DNA from: a virus
Strand: one strand, 5' to 3'
IMG/VR virus record: IMGVR_UViG_3300044655_001400
Span: 1-39,889 of that record
DNA length: 39,889 bases
Shown: positions 14,253 through 20,025 of the stretch, piece after piece
How positions within the stretch are numbered: position 1 is the first letter of the stretch
How the letters are laid out: each line of letters starts with the position of its first letter
Notes under the pieces: model-generated
The model's input: only the letters and a program-made list of their open reading frames with translations
Database searches by the model: none
Told to the model about the DNA's origin: nothing
Translations under genes and position numbers: made by a program

Positions 14253-14631
14253 TCTTCCCAGTTTTTTTATTTGTTGAAATGATCCAGACAGTCGTTAAAT
14301 CGCCCTGCCCTCGATCGATTGAAATATTTTCGCAATAGCGATCGTCCACGATGACATTGTGCTCGACGCAAAGATCCTCGATTGCTTTGATGCTATTAGA
14401 GAGATCCATCCGCGTTTTCGCTGGGACAGAAATTCTCATTCCGTAATGTCCAGCAACGTGAGGCGGGTTTTGTTTCTCCAACATCACGCCGGCAGCTGCC
14501 CGCCAGGCGATATACTTTTGAGATTTTACGCGCGCGGCTTTGCCGCCTCTGTTGAAGGCGATAAACAACTCATTCGTGGAAATTGGCGGCGGGAGCTGAA
14601 ACATAGCTACCTTTGCTTGAGTTGCGCGCAT
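14239..14631 (-). CDS. RusA-like Holliday junction resolvase
   Basis: The 130-residue size is typical for RusA. The family's acidic catalytic pattern is visible: D76, N79, K82 and D86 in RMDLSNSIKAIEDL, then D96-D97 in VIVDDRY. The first motif is DLSN where RusA has DxDN. It resolves branched recombination and replication intermediates before packaging and complements the exonuclease, annealase and NinB of the other strand. An alternative start at 14604 (MFQLPPP) has a better ribosome site and loses nine residues. It is the first gene after two early hairpins. Confidence 0.82.
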   Translation of the reverse strand: MRATQAKVAMFQLPPPISTNELFIAFNRGGKAARVKSQKYIAWRAAAGVMLEKQNPPHVAGHYGMRISVPAKTRMDLSNSIKAIEDLCVEHNVIVDDRYCENISIDRGQGDLTTVWIISTNKKTGKNDNE

Positions 14632-14641
14632 TGAGATCTCT

Positions 14642-14670
14642 AAAAAGACCGAGGCAGTTCCCCGCCTCGG
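14642..14670 (-). terminator. Early terminator between cro-like and rusA-like genes
   Basis: On the minus strand CCGAGGC (14670-14664) and GCCTCGG (14655-14649) form a perfect 7-bp stem followed by TCTTTTT. Its place matches lambda tR1. Read-through or antitermination would be needed for the replication genes. Confidence 0.85.
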
Positions 14671-14687
14671 CTAGTTGTGGGAGGAAA

Positions 14688-14706
14688 GCCGCACATCCCC
14701 TGCGGC
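14688..14706 (-). terminator. Second hairpin just before the early terminator
   Basis: GCCGCA and TGCGGC form a perfect 6-bp stem with a 7-base loop, followed on the minus strand by TTTCC. The short T run makes it a weak terminator, an RNA stabiliser or an antitermination element. Confidence 0.5.
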
Positions 14707-14714
14707 ACGAGGAA

Positions 14715-14945
14715 TTACTCCCCGACTGCTTTGCGTTTCCGTTCCCAACGCCAAAGCTGAATGTCTGCGGTATAACCGCGAGATAAGAGCTCTCTGGAAA
14801 TCAGCGGAAATGTGTGTGGAGGAAAACTGTTTGCAACACGCCAGTTGCCAACGGCTGTGTCGCCAACGCCCAGGAGCTCCGCTGTTGCGCGAGTTCCTCC
14901 GAGGGTTTTTACAGTTTCGGAAACGGTGAAAAGGTGATTTGGCAT
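14715..14945 (-). CDS. Cro-like regulator (76 aa)
   Basis: The protein begins MPNHLFTVSETVKTLGGTRATAELLGVGDTAVGNWRVAN, a Cro/YdaS-type helix-turn-helix in which GDTAVGNWR is the recognition helix. The C-terminus is basic (RWERKRKAVGE). It is the first gene of the minus early operon, divergent from the repressor-like gene, which is the position of lambda cro. The promoter's -10 ends only 7 bases before the ATG, so the mRNA is probably leaderless; no ribosome site is visible. A longer in-frame start at 15041 would run through the promoter and is rejected. Confidence 0.8.
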   Translation of the reverse strand: MPNHLFTVSETVKTLGGTRATAELLGVGDTAVGNWRVANSFPPHTFPLISRELLSRGYTADIQLWRWERKRKAVGE

Positions 14946-14980
14946 AAAGCCAAAAATACCACTTTTACTGGTATCGTCAA
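14946..14980 (-). promoter_or_regulatory. Early minus promoter with embedded operator
   Basis: TTGACG (14980-14975), a 16-bp spacer and TATTTT (14958-14953) form the promoter. The operator ATACCA-N7-TGGTAT (14956-14974) starts right after the -35 and overlaps the -10. The plus-strand promoter at 15655 has the same layout. Confidence 0.85.
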
Positions 14981-15000
14981 TAAGTAGTTTCCGTGGTTTG

Positions 15001-15009
15001 CTATCCACA
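15001..15009 (+). promoter_or_regulatory. DnaA-box-like site
   Basis: CTATCCACA differs from the DnaA box TTATCCACA only at the first base. It lies between the divergent regulator genes. A single near-match can occur by chance, but the phage encodes a DnaA domain IV protein that might use it. Confidence 0.35.
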
Positions 15010-15033
15010 AATAATGGTGTAAACAATTTATTA

Positions 15034-15321
15034 ATGAGCAACTATGGATCAGTTCAGATTGGCGCGAGATTGCGCGCCCTAAGATTAGCCAAGGGTATAA
15101 AAACTCAGGGGCTAATGGCTAAAATGATTAGCTCTGACACTAATCGTTACAACAATTGGGAAACAGGTTTTCATTTGTTGCCTGTCCCGTTTGCAATTAA
15201 AATATGCGCTATAACGGGCTCGACACTTGATTATATATATAGAGGCGACAAATCCGGCTTACCTTTGGGATTAGCCACCTCTATTGATGATCAACAATCT
15301 GCTGAGAAAAAGACAGATTAA
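15034..15321 (+). CDS. Short CI-like repressor, XRE family (95 aa)
   Basis: The protein begins MSNYGSVQIGARLRALRLAKG and has the XRE helix-turn-helix in KTQGLMAKMISSDTNRYNNWETG, followed by FAIKICAITGSTLDYIYRGD, which is typical of phage repressors. No S24 autoprotease domain is present, so induction would not be by RecA-driven cleavage; short repressors of this kind occur in P2-like phages. I chose the ATG at 15034; the in-frame codon at 14998 would add twelve unlikely residues. It is divergent from the cro-like gene and is the best candidate to bind the two ATACCA operators. Confidence 0.78.
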   Translation: MSNYGSVQIGARLRALRLAKGIKTQGLMAKMISSDTNRYNNWETGFHLLPVPFAIKICAITGSTLDYIYRGDKSGLPLGLATSIDDQQSAEKKTD

Positions 15322-15500
15322 TTTTTTTCAGTTTCTGGAAAAAGATATTCCTGCACTAGTTCGTTCAAATAACTTTGAACCACCATTGCATCGCCCTTAT
15401 CCTTAGGAAGAAGGGCCGCTAACTGCATCGCTATCAATTTGAGATCGGCGTTAGGCATACAATTACCCCCCCCCCCCCCCGCATAAGCATTTGTATTCAT
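15318..15500 (-). CDS. Small protein with a 15-G tract in its start region (60 aa)
   Basis: The frame starts at the ATG at 15500 (MNTNAYA), eight bases after GAGAGGG. It then crosses 15 consecutive G, read as five Gly, and continues MPNADLKLIAMQLAALLPKDKGD to a C-terminus that overlaps the convergent repressor gene by 4 bases. With 15 G the frame is open. A gain or loss of one G would shift it, though the internal ATG at 15458 could restart translation. The soluble helical protein has no known family. The arrangement is that of a phase-variable gene. Confidence 0.6.
   Translation of the reverse strand: MNTNAYAGGGGGNCMPNADLKLIAMQLAALLPKDKGDAMVVQSYLNELVQEYLFPETEKN
15466..15480. repeat. Homopolymer of 15 C (15 G on the coding strand)
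   Basis: This is an uninterrupted run of 15 C in a genome of balanced composition. It lies in or just before the start of the minus-strand 60-aa gene. Slippage during replication would change its length. The exact count may also be affected by sequencing or assembly. Confidence 0.9.
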
Positions 15501-15654
15501 TATATTTGCCCTCTCTTATCTTGTTGTTGTTGACATTTTTTATATCATTTAGCTACACATTTTATGAATAATTTTTCTTTTTTGTATAGCCATAATTTTT
15601 GATGTTCGCAATATGTTCTAGTTAATTCATTAACCACCTTTTCTGGTTTCTTTG

Positions 15655-15682
15655 TTGTAAATACCAGAATTAGTGGTATTCT
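15655..15682 (+). promoter_or_regulatory. Promoter of the plus recombination operon with embedded operator
   Basis: TTGTAA (15655-15660), a 16-bp spacer and TATTCT (15677-15682) precede the first gene by 25 bases. The operator ATACCA-N7-TGGTAT occupies 15661-15679 in the same place as in the minus promoter. Sixteen of 19 operator bases agree between the two sites when read in promoter direction. The interval 15501-15654 holds only AT-rich DNA, with a further TTGACA at 15530. Confidence 0.82.
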
Positions 15683-15707
15683 CTCCAAATCAAATCAGGA
15701 GGGAAGG

Positions 15708-15806
15708 ATGACAGACATACAAATCGCAAGCCTGCTTTTTGCAGCGCCCTGCATAATCATAAGCACAATTTTTGCTGCAGCGATTGCCCTCGGATTGGAG
15801 GATTAA
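15708..15806 (+). CDS. Tiny membrane peptide (32 aa)
   Basis: MTDIQIASLLFAAPCIIIST followed by IFAAAIALGLED has a transmembrane helix spanning most of the peptide. The ribosome site AGGAGGGAAGG is the strongest in the region. It is the first gene of the plus operon, just behind the regulated promoter, and ends two bases before the next ATG. Being so well expressed and early, it may modify the host membrane or act in exclusion (speculative). Confidence 0.65.
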   Translation: MTDIQIASLLFAAPCIIISTIFAAAIALGLED

Positions 15807-15808
15807 CG

Positions 15809-16024
15809 ATGCAGGCAGGATCAATTTCTTTTTTTAGCGATAGAGAAATTTACGCTTCGTTTTACATCTCTGATGACACTGATGCGGCCTGGATAAAAAT
15901 AGAAGATGAGCCTCACGGGGCTGCAATCTATATCCACGTTCCACAAAAACACGCCGAGCGTTATCGCAAAGCAGTTGAAGCATTCAACGCTATATTGACG
16001 AGCGAACTTGAGAGGGCAGCATAA
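15809..16024 (+). CDS. Hypothetical protein (71 aa)
   Basis: This small soluble alpha/beta protein begins MQAGSISFFSDREIYASFYIS, with an acidic middle and a C-terminal helix YRKAVEAFNAILTSELERAA. The ribosome site is GGAGG in the end of the preceding gene, and its stop overlaps the exonuclease start (TAATG). Constant linkage to the recombination genes suggests an accessory role; no family is recognised. Confidence 0.65.
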   Translation: MQAGSISFFSDREIYASFYISDDTDAAWIKIEDEPHGAAIYIHVPQKHAERYRKAVEAFNAILTSELERAA

Positions 16025-16809
16025 TGGGCCTCTCTGCAGAACAAATCGCACTACGCAGAACTGGGCTTGGCGGCAGTGATGCAAACATTATTGCTAAAGG
16101 TGATCCAGAAGAGCTCAACAAGCTTTGGCAAGTTAAGCGCGGCGAGATCGAGCCAGATAATCTTGACGACATCCTCGCCGTCCAGATGGGGACATTTACC
16201 GAGCAACTAAATGCTGATTGGTTTACCCGCCAAACGGGACGCCTAATCACACATAGAAGCGATCACAGGATATCTCTTGAATATCCTTGGATGTCGCTCA
16301 ACCTAGATGGCCTTACAGATGACGGTAAGACCTATTGGGAAGCCAAGCACCTCTCAGCCTTTACCAAAGAGGAAGAGGCTCTAGAGCGTTATCTGCCCCA
16401 GCTTACGCACGCTATGATTGTGCTTGAGATTGATCAGGCTGTGCTCAGCTGCTTTTTTGGTAACGGCAAATGGGTGAGCCAAGACGTTAAGCTTGATCCG
16501 ATCTACGCAACTCAGCTGATAGAGCGTGAGCGCGAATTTTGGGAATGCGTCAAGAATAATCAACTACCGGCAGCGATCCCAATACAAGCCCCTATAGAGC
16601 CCGTTAAGCGCGTTGATTTCACAGGCAACAACGAGTGGGGCAATCACGCCGGCATTTGGCTGTCCAATAGAGGCTATGCACGTGAGTTTGAAGCCTCTGT
16701 GAAGGCTCTTAAATCGCTTGTTCAGCCTGACGTTATTGAGGCTTTCGGCAGCGGTATCAAAATCAGCCGCTCAAAGGCTGGCGCCCTATCAATCAAGGAA
16801 ATGAAATGA
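16024..16809 (+). CDS. YqaJ-type exonuclease (lambda Exo analogue)
   Basis: The 261-residue protein has the YqaJ viral recombinase signature: RRTGLGGSDA at 11-20, a conserved Glu near 60 (GTFTEQLN), D95 in LNLDG, and the catalytic E106-A-K108 in YWEAK, followed by LPQLTHAM. It degrades one strand from double-strand ends to make 3' overhangs for the annealing protein encoded next. The stop overlaps the ERF start by 4 bases (ATGA), so the two are probably made in step. Such pairs serve in genome circularisation, repair and recombination. Confidence 0.88.
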   Translation: MGLSAEQIALRRTGLGGSDANIIAKGDPEELNKLWQVKRGEIEPDNLDDILAVQMGTFTEQLNADWFTRQTGRLITHRSDHRISLEYPWMSLNLDGLTDDGKTYWEAKHLSAFTKEEEALERYLPQLTHAMIVLEIDQAVLSCFFGNGKWVSQDVKLDPIYATQLIEREREFWECVKNNQLPAAIPIQAPIEPVKRVDFTGNNEWGNHAGIWLSNRGYAREFEASVKALKSLVQPDVIEAFGSGIKISRSKAGALSIKEMK

Positions 16810-17441
16810 AAACTAGTGACAAGCTCGACAAGCTCGTCCCGACCTTTGCTAAAGGTCAGGAAGCTTTGCAGAACCTAATAAAAGATGCTGCAAACCCGCA
16901 TCTAAAATCAAAGTTCTTATCCCTAGCGCGCGGCGGCGAGCACATACGCGAAATCTTCTCGCCACTAGGAATAGCATTTACACAAACAACTAGATTTGAA
17001 GGCGGCCTGCTTCTTTTAGATACGCGCGCGTCTATGGGCGAGCAGTGGATGGAGAGCGAGTATCCGGTTTGCTCGTTTCCAGCGCGGCCACAGGATCTGG
17101 GCTCGCATATGAGCTATGCGCGCCGTTACAGTTTGTTCAGTTTTGTCGGGCTCGTCGGCGAAGATGAAGACGATGCAGAGGCAATAAAAAACACGCCAAT
17201 AGCTGCAGCTAAAAAGCCAGAGCCTAAACCAAAGCCTGCAGAGTTTGATGCAGAGACATCAACGGCAAAGCGCAATCAATTTGTAGCAGAATTGGCAAGG
17301 ATTACACACACGTCAAAACTAATTGATTGGAGCAATCAAACATTCGACGATCGTAACAGACTTACGAAAGACGATTACGAAGCAGTCAAAACAGCATTTG
17401 CATTAGTGCAAGCAGAGTTGAAAGGTAACAAAAATGGATAA
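16806..17441 (+). CDS. ERF-family single-strand annealing protein
   Basis: The 211-residue protein has the ERF core, with the hallmark PQDLGSHMSYARRYSLFSFVGLVGEDEDDAE at about 95-125. A Lys/Pro-rich linker (KKPEPKPKPAE) follows, then a small C-terminal helical domain. It binds single strands produced by the partner exonuclease and anneals homologous ends, as P22 Erf does. Such a protein fits a phage that must circularise redundant ends. It overlaps both neighbours, upstream by 4 bases and downstream by 8. Confidence 0.9.
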   Translation: MKTSDKLDKLVPTFAKGQEALQNLIKDAANPHLKSKFLSLARGGEHIREIFSPLGIAFTQTTRFEGGLLLLDTRASMGEQWMESEYPVCSFPARPQDLGSHMSYARRYSLFSFVGLVGEDEDDAEAIKNTPIAAAKKPEPKPKPAEFDAETSTAKRNQFVAELARITHTSKLIDWSNQTFDDRNRLTKDDYEAVKTAFALVQAELKGNKNG

Positions 17442-17772
17442 GAAATTTGATAATCGTAATACTTTTACGTTGGGCAAGAATAATGAAAAGACCGAAGATT
17501 GGCACAAAGAATATCGCGGTAAGCTTTCGTTAGACATAGAGCATTTGCTCGCTGCTCTTTCAAATATTGGAACGTCTGGAACACTAGAGCTTTTCTTAGA
17601 CGCCGATATACGCCAAGGGCCAACAGGTAAATTCTTTAGTGGTAAAGCTAAGCCTAAAGGCGGCTGGCCAGCGTCTAGAGCAGAACAGTCAATGTATGAA
17701 GATGCAGCTGATCGCACTTACAAAACTCGCGGCTCTCTCAAAGATCAATTGGACGACGACATCCCTTTTTAA
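17434..17772 (+). CDS. SSB-like protein with an SSB C-terminal tip (112 aa)
   Basis: The last six residues, DDDIPF, are identical to the tail of E. coli SSB, which recruits RecO, RecQ, Exo I and primase. The rest (MDKKFDNRNTFTLGKN, EYRGKLSLDIEHLLAAL, TLELFLDADIRQGP, FFSGKAKPKGGW) looks like a small beta domain plus a disordered linker. It is not an obvious OB-fold SSB but recalls phage proteins encoded next to ERF. Binding to single strands and to host SSB partners is inferred. Confidence 0.7.
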   Translation: MDKKFDNRNTFTLGKNNEKTEDWHKEYRGKLSLDIEHLLAALSNIGTSGTLELFLDADIRQGPTGKFFSGKAKPKGGWPASRAEQSMYEDAADRTYKTRGSLKDQLDDDIPF

Positions 17773-17827
17773 GACGCCCCCGACCGTTGTTGCTAGGGGG
17801 CAGTCGTAGAATGTGGGCTGGAGATTG

Positions 17828-18211
17828 ATGACTAGAGCGTTACTGACTTTACGAACAACCGAGGATCGCGAGAAGGCGGCGCATTGGATTGCCAAAGTGC
17901 CGCCTGGAACGCGCCTGGAGTTTAAGGCGCCCAGAAGATCCCTACCCCAGAACGATCTTTTGTGGAGCCGTTTAACGGATGTCGCTCGGCAAAAGCCTGA
18001 GTATTACGGGCATCAAATGAATGCCGAGGATTGGAAAGATGTTTTTGTGGCTGCGCTGCGTAAGTGTCGAATGCTTCCTGGGATTGATGGGGGAATTGTT
18101 CCTGTGGGTTTGCGCTCAAGCGATTTAACGAAAGAAGAGTTTACAGAATTGTTGGATCTAATCAGCCATTTCGCATCGATAAATGAAATTAGGTTGAGTG
18201 ATGAGGATTAA
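17828..18211 (+). CDS. ninB: NinB-like recombination mediator (127 aa)
   Basis: The protein matches lambda NinB (Orf) in order and motif: a basic RRSLPQNDLLWSRLTDVARQ, then MNAEDWKDVFVAALRKCRMLPGIDGGIVPVGLRSSDLTKEEFTELLDLI. NinB binds single strands and SSB and helps load annealing proteins in place of RecFOR. The ATG at 17828 has GGAG five bases upstream; an upstream alternative start is less likely. In the 55-base gap before it, GCCCCC (17776-17781) and GGGGGC (17796-17801) can pair, but there is no T-tract. The first CNNCG array starts 18 bases after its stop. Confidence 0.88.
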   Translation: MTRALLTLRTTEDREKAAHWIAKVPPGTRLEFKAPRRSLPQNDLLWSRLTDVARQKPEYYGHQMNAEDWKDVFVAALRKCRMLPGIDGGIVPVGLRSSDLTKEEFTELLDLISHFASINEIRLSDED

Positions 18212-18229
18212 TAAATTTACTGCGTGTTT

Positions 18230-18279
18230 CGTCGCTGCGCGGCGCAACGCGTCGCCCCGCAGCGCACCGCAACGCAACG
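18230..18279 (+). repeat. CNNCG pentamer array 1 (10 units)
   Basis: Ten successive 5-base units all fit CNNCG (for example CGTCG, CTGCG, CGGCG, CAACG), ending CACCG-CAACG-CAACG and then AT. It lies between the ninB and 189-aa genes, separated by 28 AT-rich bases from array 2. It holds no reading frame of its own. Confidence 0.9.
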
Positions 18280-18307
18280 ATTTATTTGTCAATTTACCAC
18301 CGTTAGG

Positions 18308-18357
18308 CTGCGCAACGCCCCACCCCGCCCCGCTCCGCGGCGCACCGCAACGCAACG
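18308..18357 (+). repeat. CNNCG pentamer array 2 (10 units)
   Basis: There are again ten pentamers, one of them (CCCCA) off-pattern, ending CACCG-CAACG-CAACG and AT, identical to the end of array 1. The 189-aa gene starts 26 bases later, behind AGGAGAG. Confidence 0.9.
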
Positions 18358-18383
18358 ATTAACAACGTATAGGAGAGTAAACG

Positions 18384-18953
18384 ATGAGAACAGTAACAAT
18401 ACAATTAGAAAGTCTAACGCCCTACAGTGCCTCTAAATACTTTGAGCCAGACATCCAAAAAGGCGAGACAAAAGACGCACACGAAAAGAGACGCTGGAAG
18501 GAAAAAGCGCACATAAATGACGTTAAAAATATATTCATTCCAGGCGTAGCATTTAAGCTTGCACTAGATGAAACGGCACAGCTTTTAAATGAAAAGATCC
18601 CTGGCAAAGGAAATCAAACTTGGACGGGACAATTCGCTACTGGCGTTGTCGCTATGTCTGACGTTGATTTGGGCATTCAATCCGATCAATTAAAATCAAT
18701 ACAAATATTTGCTCACGCAAATGGCAAGCGCGGCCCAGGAACGCGCGTAATGCGTTTCTTTCCGATCGTCTATCAATGGACGGGTGAGCTCGTAATGAAT
18801 ATTTTCAATGACACTCTGCCGGAAGAAATATTTGAGCGATTTTTCGAGCAAGCAGGCTTGTTAGCTGGCGTTGGTAGAGGTCGCCCAATTACAAAAAGCC
18901 CTGCAGGGAATGGACGGTTTAAACCAGTAAAATTTACTTGGTTTGATAGCTGA
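18384..18953 (+). CDS. Conserved-looking phage protein of unknown function (189 aa)
   Basis: This soluble alpha/beta protein starts MRTVTIQLESLTPYSASKYF. The middle reads NIFIPGVAFKLALDETAQLL with a Lys-rich IPGKGNQTW, and the end has AGLLAGVGRGRPITKSPAGNGRF. A similar layout of early strands, a GKG loop and a Gly/Arg-rich GxGRxRP end occurs in unnamed proteins of many temperate phages, always near recombination genes. I know no function. AGGAGAG lies eight bases before the start. Pentamer array 3 begins at the base after its stop codon. Confidence 0.75.
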   Translation: MRTVTIQLESLTPYSASKYFEPDIQKGETKDAHEKRRWKEKAHINDVKNIFIPGVAFKLALDETAQLLNEKIPGKGNQTWTGQFATGVVAMSDVDLGIQSDQLKSIQIFAHANGKRGPGTRVMRFFPIVYQWTGELVMNIFNDTLPEEIFERFFEQAGLLAGVGRGRPITKSPAGNGRFKPVKFTWFDS

Positions 18954-19003
18954 CCGCGCGGCGCTCCGCACCGCGCCGCACCGCTCCGCTACGCAACGCA
19001 ACG
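18954..19003 (+). repeat. CNNCG pentamer array 3 (10 units)
   Basis: Ten pentamers (CCGCG, CGGCG, CTCCG, CACCG and so on) begin directly after the TGA of the 189-aa gene and end CTACG-CAACG-CAACG, then AT. The next start codon is 23 bases on, behind AAGGTGGA. Confidence 0.9.
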
Positions 19004-19026
19004 ATCATCAACCATAAAGGTGGAAT

Positions 19027-19473
19027 ATGCGACCAATATTCAGTCAATCAAACGAAACAAAAAAGTTAATAGAGCTATTTATAGCTATGCCAATTGGATC
19101 AAGTATGTCGTTTCAAGCAGCGACACAAGCGGTTCAATTTACCGTTAAATCTGTCTTGCCAGCTTATCAAACTGCAAAACGAATTGCAGAACGCGATCAT
19201 AATGTCGTGATTGAAGCTGTGCGCGGCTTTGGATTTATGCGGATTAATGGCTCGGAAATGGTGTCTAGAGCGCCAAGGTTTTTTAGGAAAGTAAGAAAAG
19301 GAGCTCGGCGAGAGGCTCACGTTCAAAATATTGCAATCAGTCAGAATTTAACACGCGAGGAAATGATGGTTGCAACAGAACAGTTTTCTAGATTGCGGAT
19401 TTTGGAAACGACTGCAAACAACGTCAAGCGCCCTACATCTAATCGCAGAATTGTAGAAACACCTCCAACATAA
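19027..19473 (+). CDS. Hypothetical protein (148 aa)
   Basis: The protein begins MRPIFSQSNETKKLIELFIAMP, continues SFQAATQAVQFTVKSVLPAY and AKRIAERDHNVVIEAVRGFGFMRI, then a basic stretch FFRKVRKGARREA. The mix of short helices, a beta hairpin (VRGFGFMRI) and basic residues would suit a winged-helix nucleic-acid-binding fold; this is inference. It has a ribosome site AAGGTGG. It travels between the 189-aa and HNH genes, flanked on both sides by pentamer arrays. Confidence 0.7.
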   Translation: MRPIFSQSNETKKLIELFIAMPIGSSMSFQAATQAVQFTVKSVLPAYQTAKRIAERDHNVVIEAVRGFGFMRINGSEMVSRAPRFFRKVRKGARREAHVQNIAISQNLTREEMMVATEQFSRLRILETTANNVKRPTSNRRIVETPPT

Positions 19474-19485
19474 TTTAGGAAATCT

Positions 19486-19560
19486 CCCCGCGACGCGACG
19501 CCCCGCAACGCGCCGCTCCGCTCCGCTTTGCCTCGACCCGCCCCGCAACGCACCGCAACG
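19486..19560 (+). repeat. CNNCG pentamer array 4 (15 units)
   Basis: Fifteen pentamers, thirteen of them CNNCG (CTTTG and ACCCG deviate), run without a phase break and end CAACG-CACCG-CAACG, then AT. The HNH gene's ATG is 8 bases later, so the array occupies the place of its ribosome site. Confidence 0.9.
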
Positions 19561-19567
19561 ATCAATA

Positions 19568-19960
19568 ATGACTGAAGATGTAACAACAACGCCCAGGAAA
19601 AAACTTTCTCCTACAGCAAGATTAAAACTGTTTGAGAAACATAAGGGCGTTTGCTTTGTCTGCAGCCAAAAGATCATCGGTAAATTTGTAGTCGAACACA
19701 TCAGGCCGCTCGCACTTGGCGGCACCAACGAGGACAACAACCTTGCGCCAGTTCACACTAATTGCAGCGACGTTAAGACGTTCGGCAAAGAGGGCGATAT
19801 TGCAAGAGCCGCTAAAGCTAAGCGTCAGAAAATGGCGGCGCTCTCGATCGGAAAAGATAGCCCTAAACTGGTTAGCCGAGGTTTCCCAAAGTCAGACAAG
19901 CCCAGATCAATCGATCGTGGCGCCCTGCCCCAATTACCCAGACGCGCGCTCTACGAATGA
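19568..19960 (+). CDS. HNH endonuclease (130 aa)
   Basis: The zinc and catalytic residues of an HNH nuclease are visible: C29-x-x-C32 (CFVCSQ), the EH44I motif, N58 in EDNNLAPV, and H63-x-x-C66. The C-terminal third is basic and may bind DNA. HNH proteins near terminase genes act in packaging, but this one is in the recombination operon, so a homing, repair or junction-processing role is as likely. No Shine-Dalgarno precedes the ATG, only a pentamer array, suggesting weak or special translation. Confidence 0.82.
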   Translation: MTEDVTTTPRKKLSPTARLKLFEKHKGVCFVCSQKIIGKFVVEHIRPLALGGTNEDNNLAPVHTNCSDVKTFGKEGDIARAAKAKRQKMAALSIGKDSPKLVSRGFPKSDKPRSIDRGALPQLPRRALYE

Positions 19961-19991
19961 TTGTTGAGTCGGATCAATTAGATAGATAGCA

Positions 19992-20020
19992 TTGACACTA
20001 AGGTATCACAAGAGTAGGTT
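19992..20020 (+). promoter_or_regulatory. Promoter before the excisionase gene with TAAGGTATCAC motif
   Basis: TTGACA (19992-19997), 17 bp and TAGGTT (20015-20020) lie just before the excisionase ATG at 20026, so the mRNA would have almost no leader. The spacer holds CTAAGGTATCAC, related to the motif at 5732 and 9645. Confidence 0.6.
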
Positions 20021-20025
20021 AGACA

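Noticed and set aside
15530-15559. A second plus-strand promoter (TTGACA at 15530)
   Set aside because: No good -10 is found at 16-18 bp; the operator-containing promoter at 15655 explains expression of the operon.
18224-18436. Open frames through the pentamer arrays on both strands (LRCGALR-type peptides)
   Set aside because: They result from GC-rich pentamers without stop codons; there is no ribosome site and the frames are not shared between arrays.
18230-19560. CRISPR-like array
   Set aside because: Units are 5 bp with no spacer/repeat structure, and no cas genes are present.
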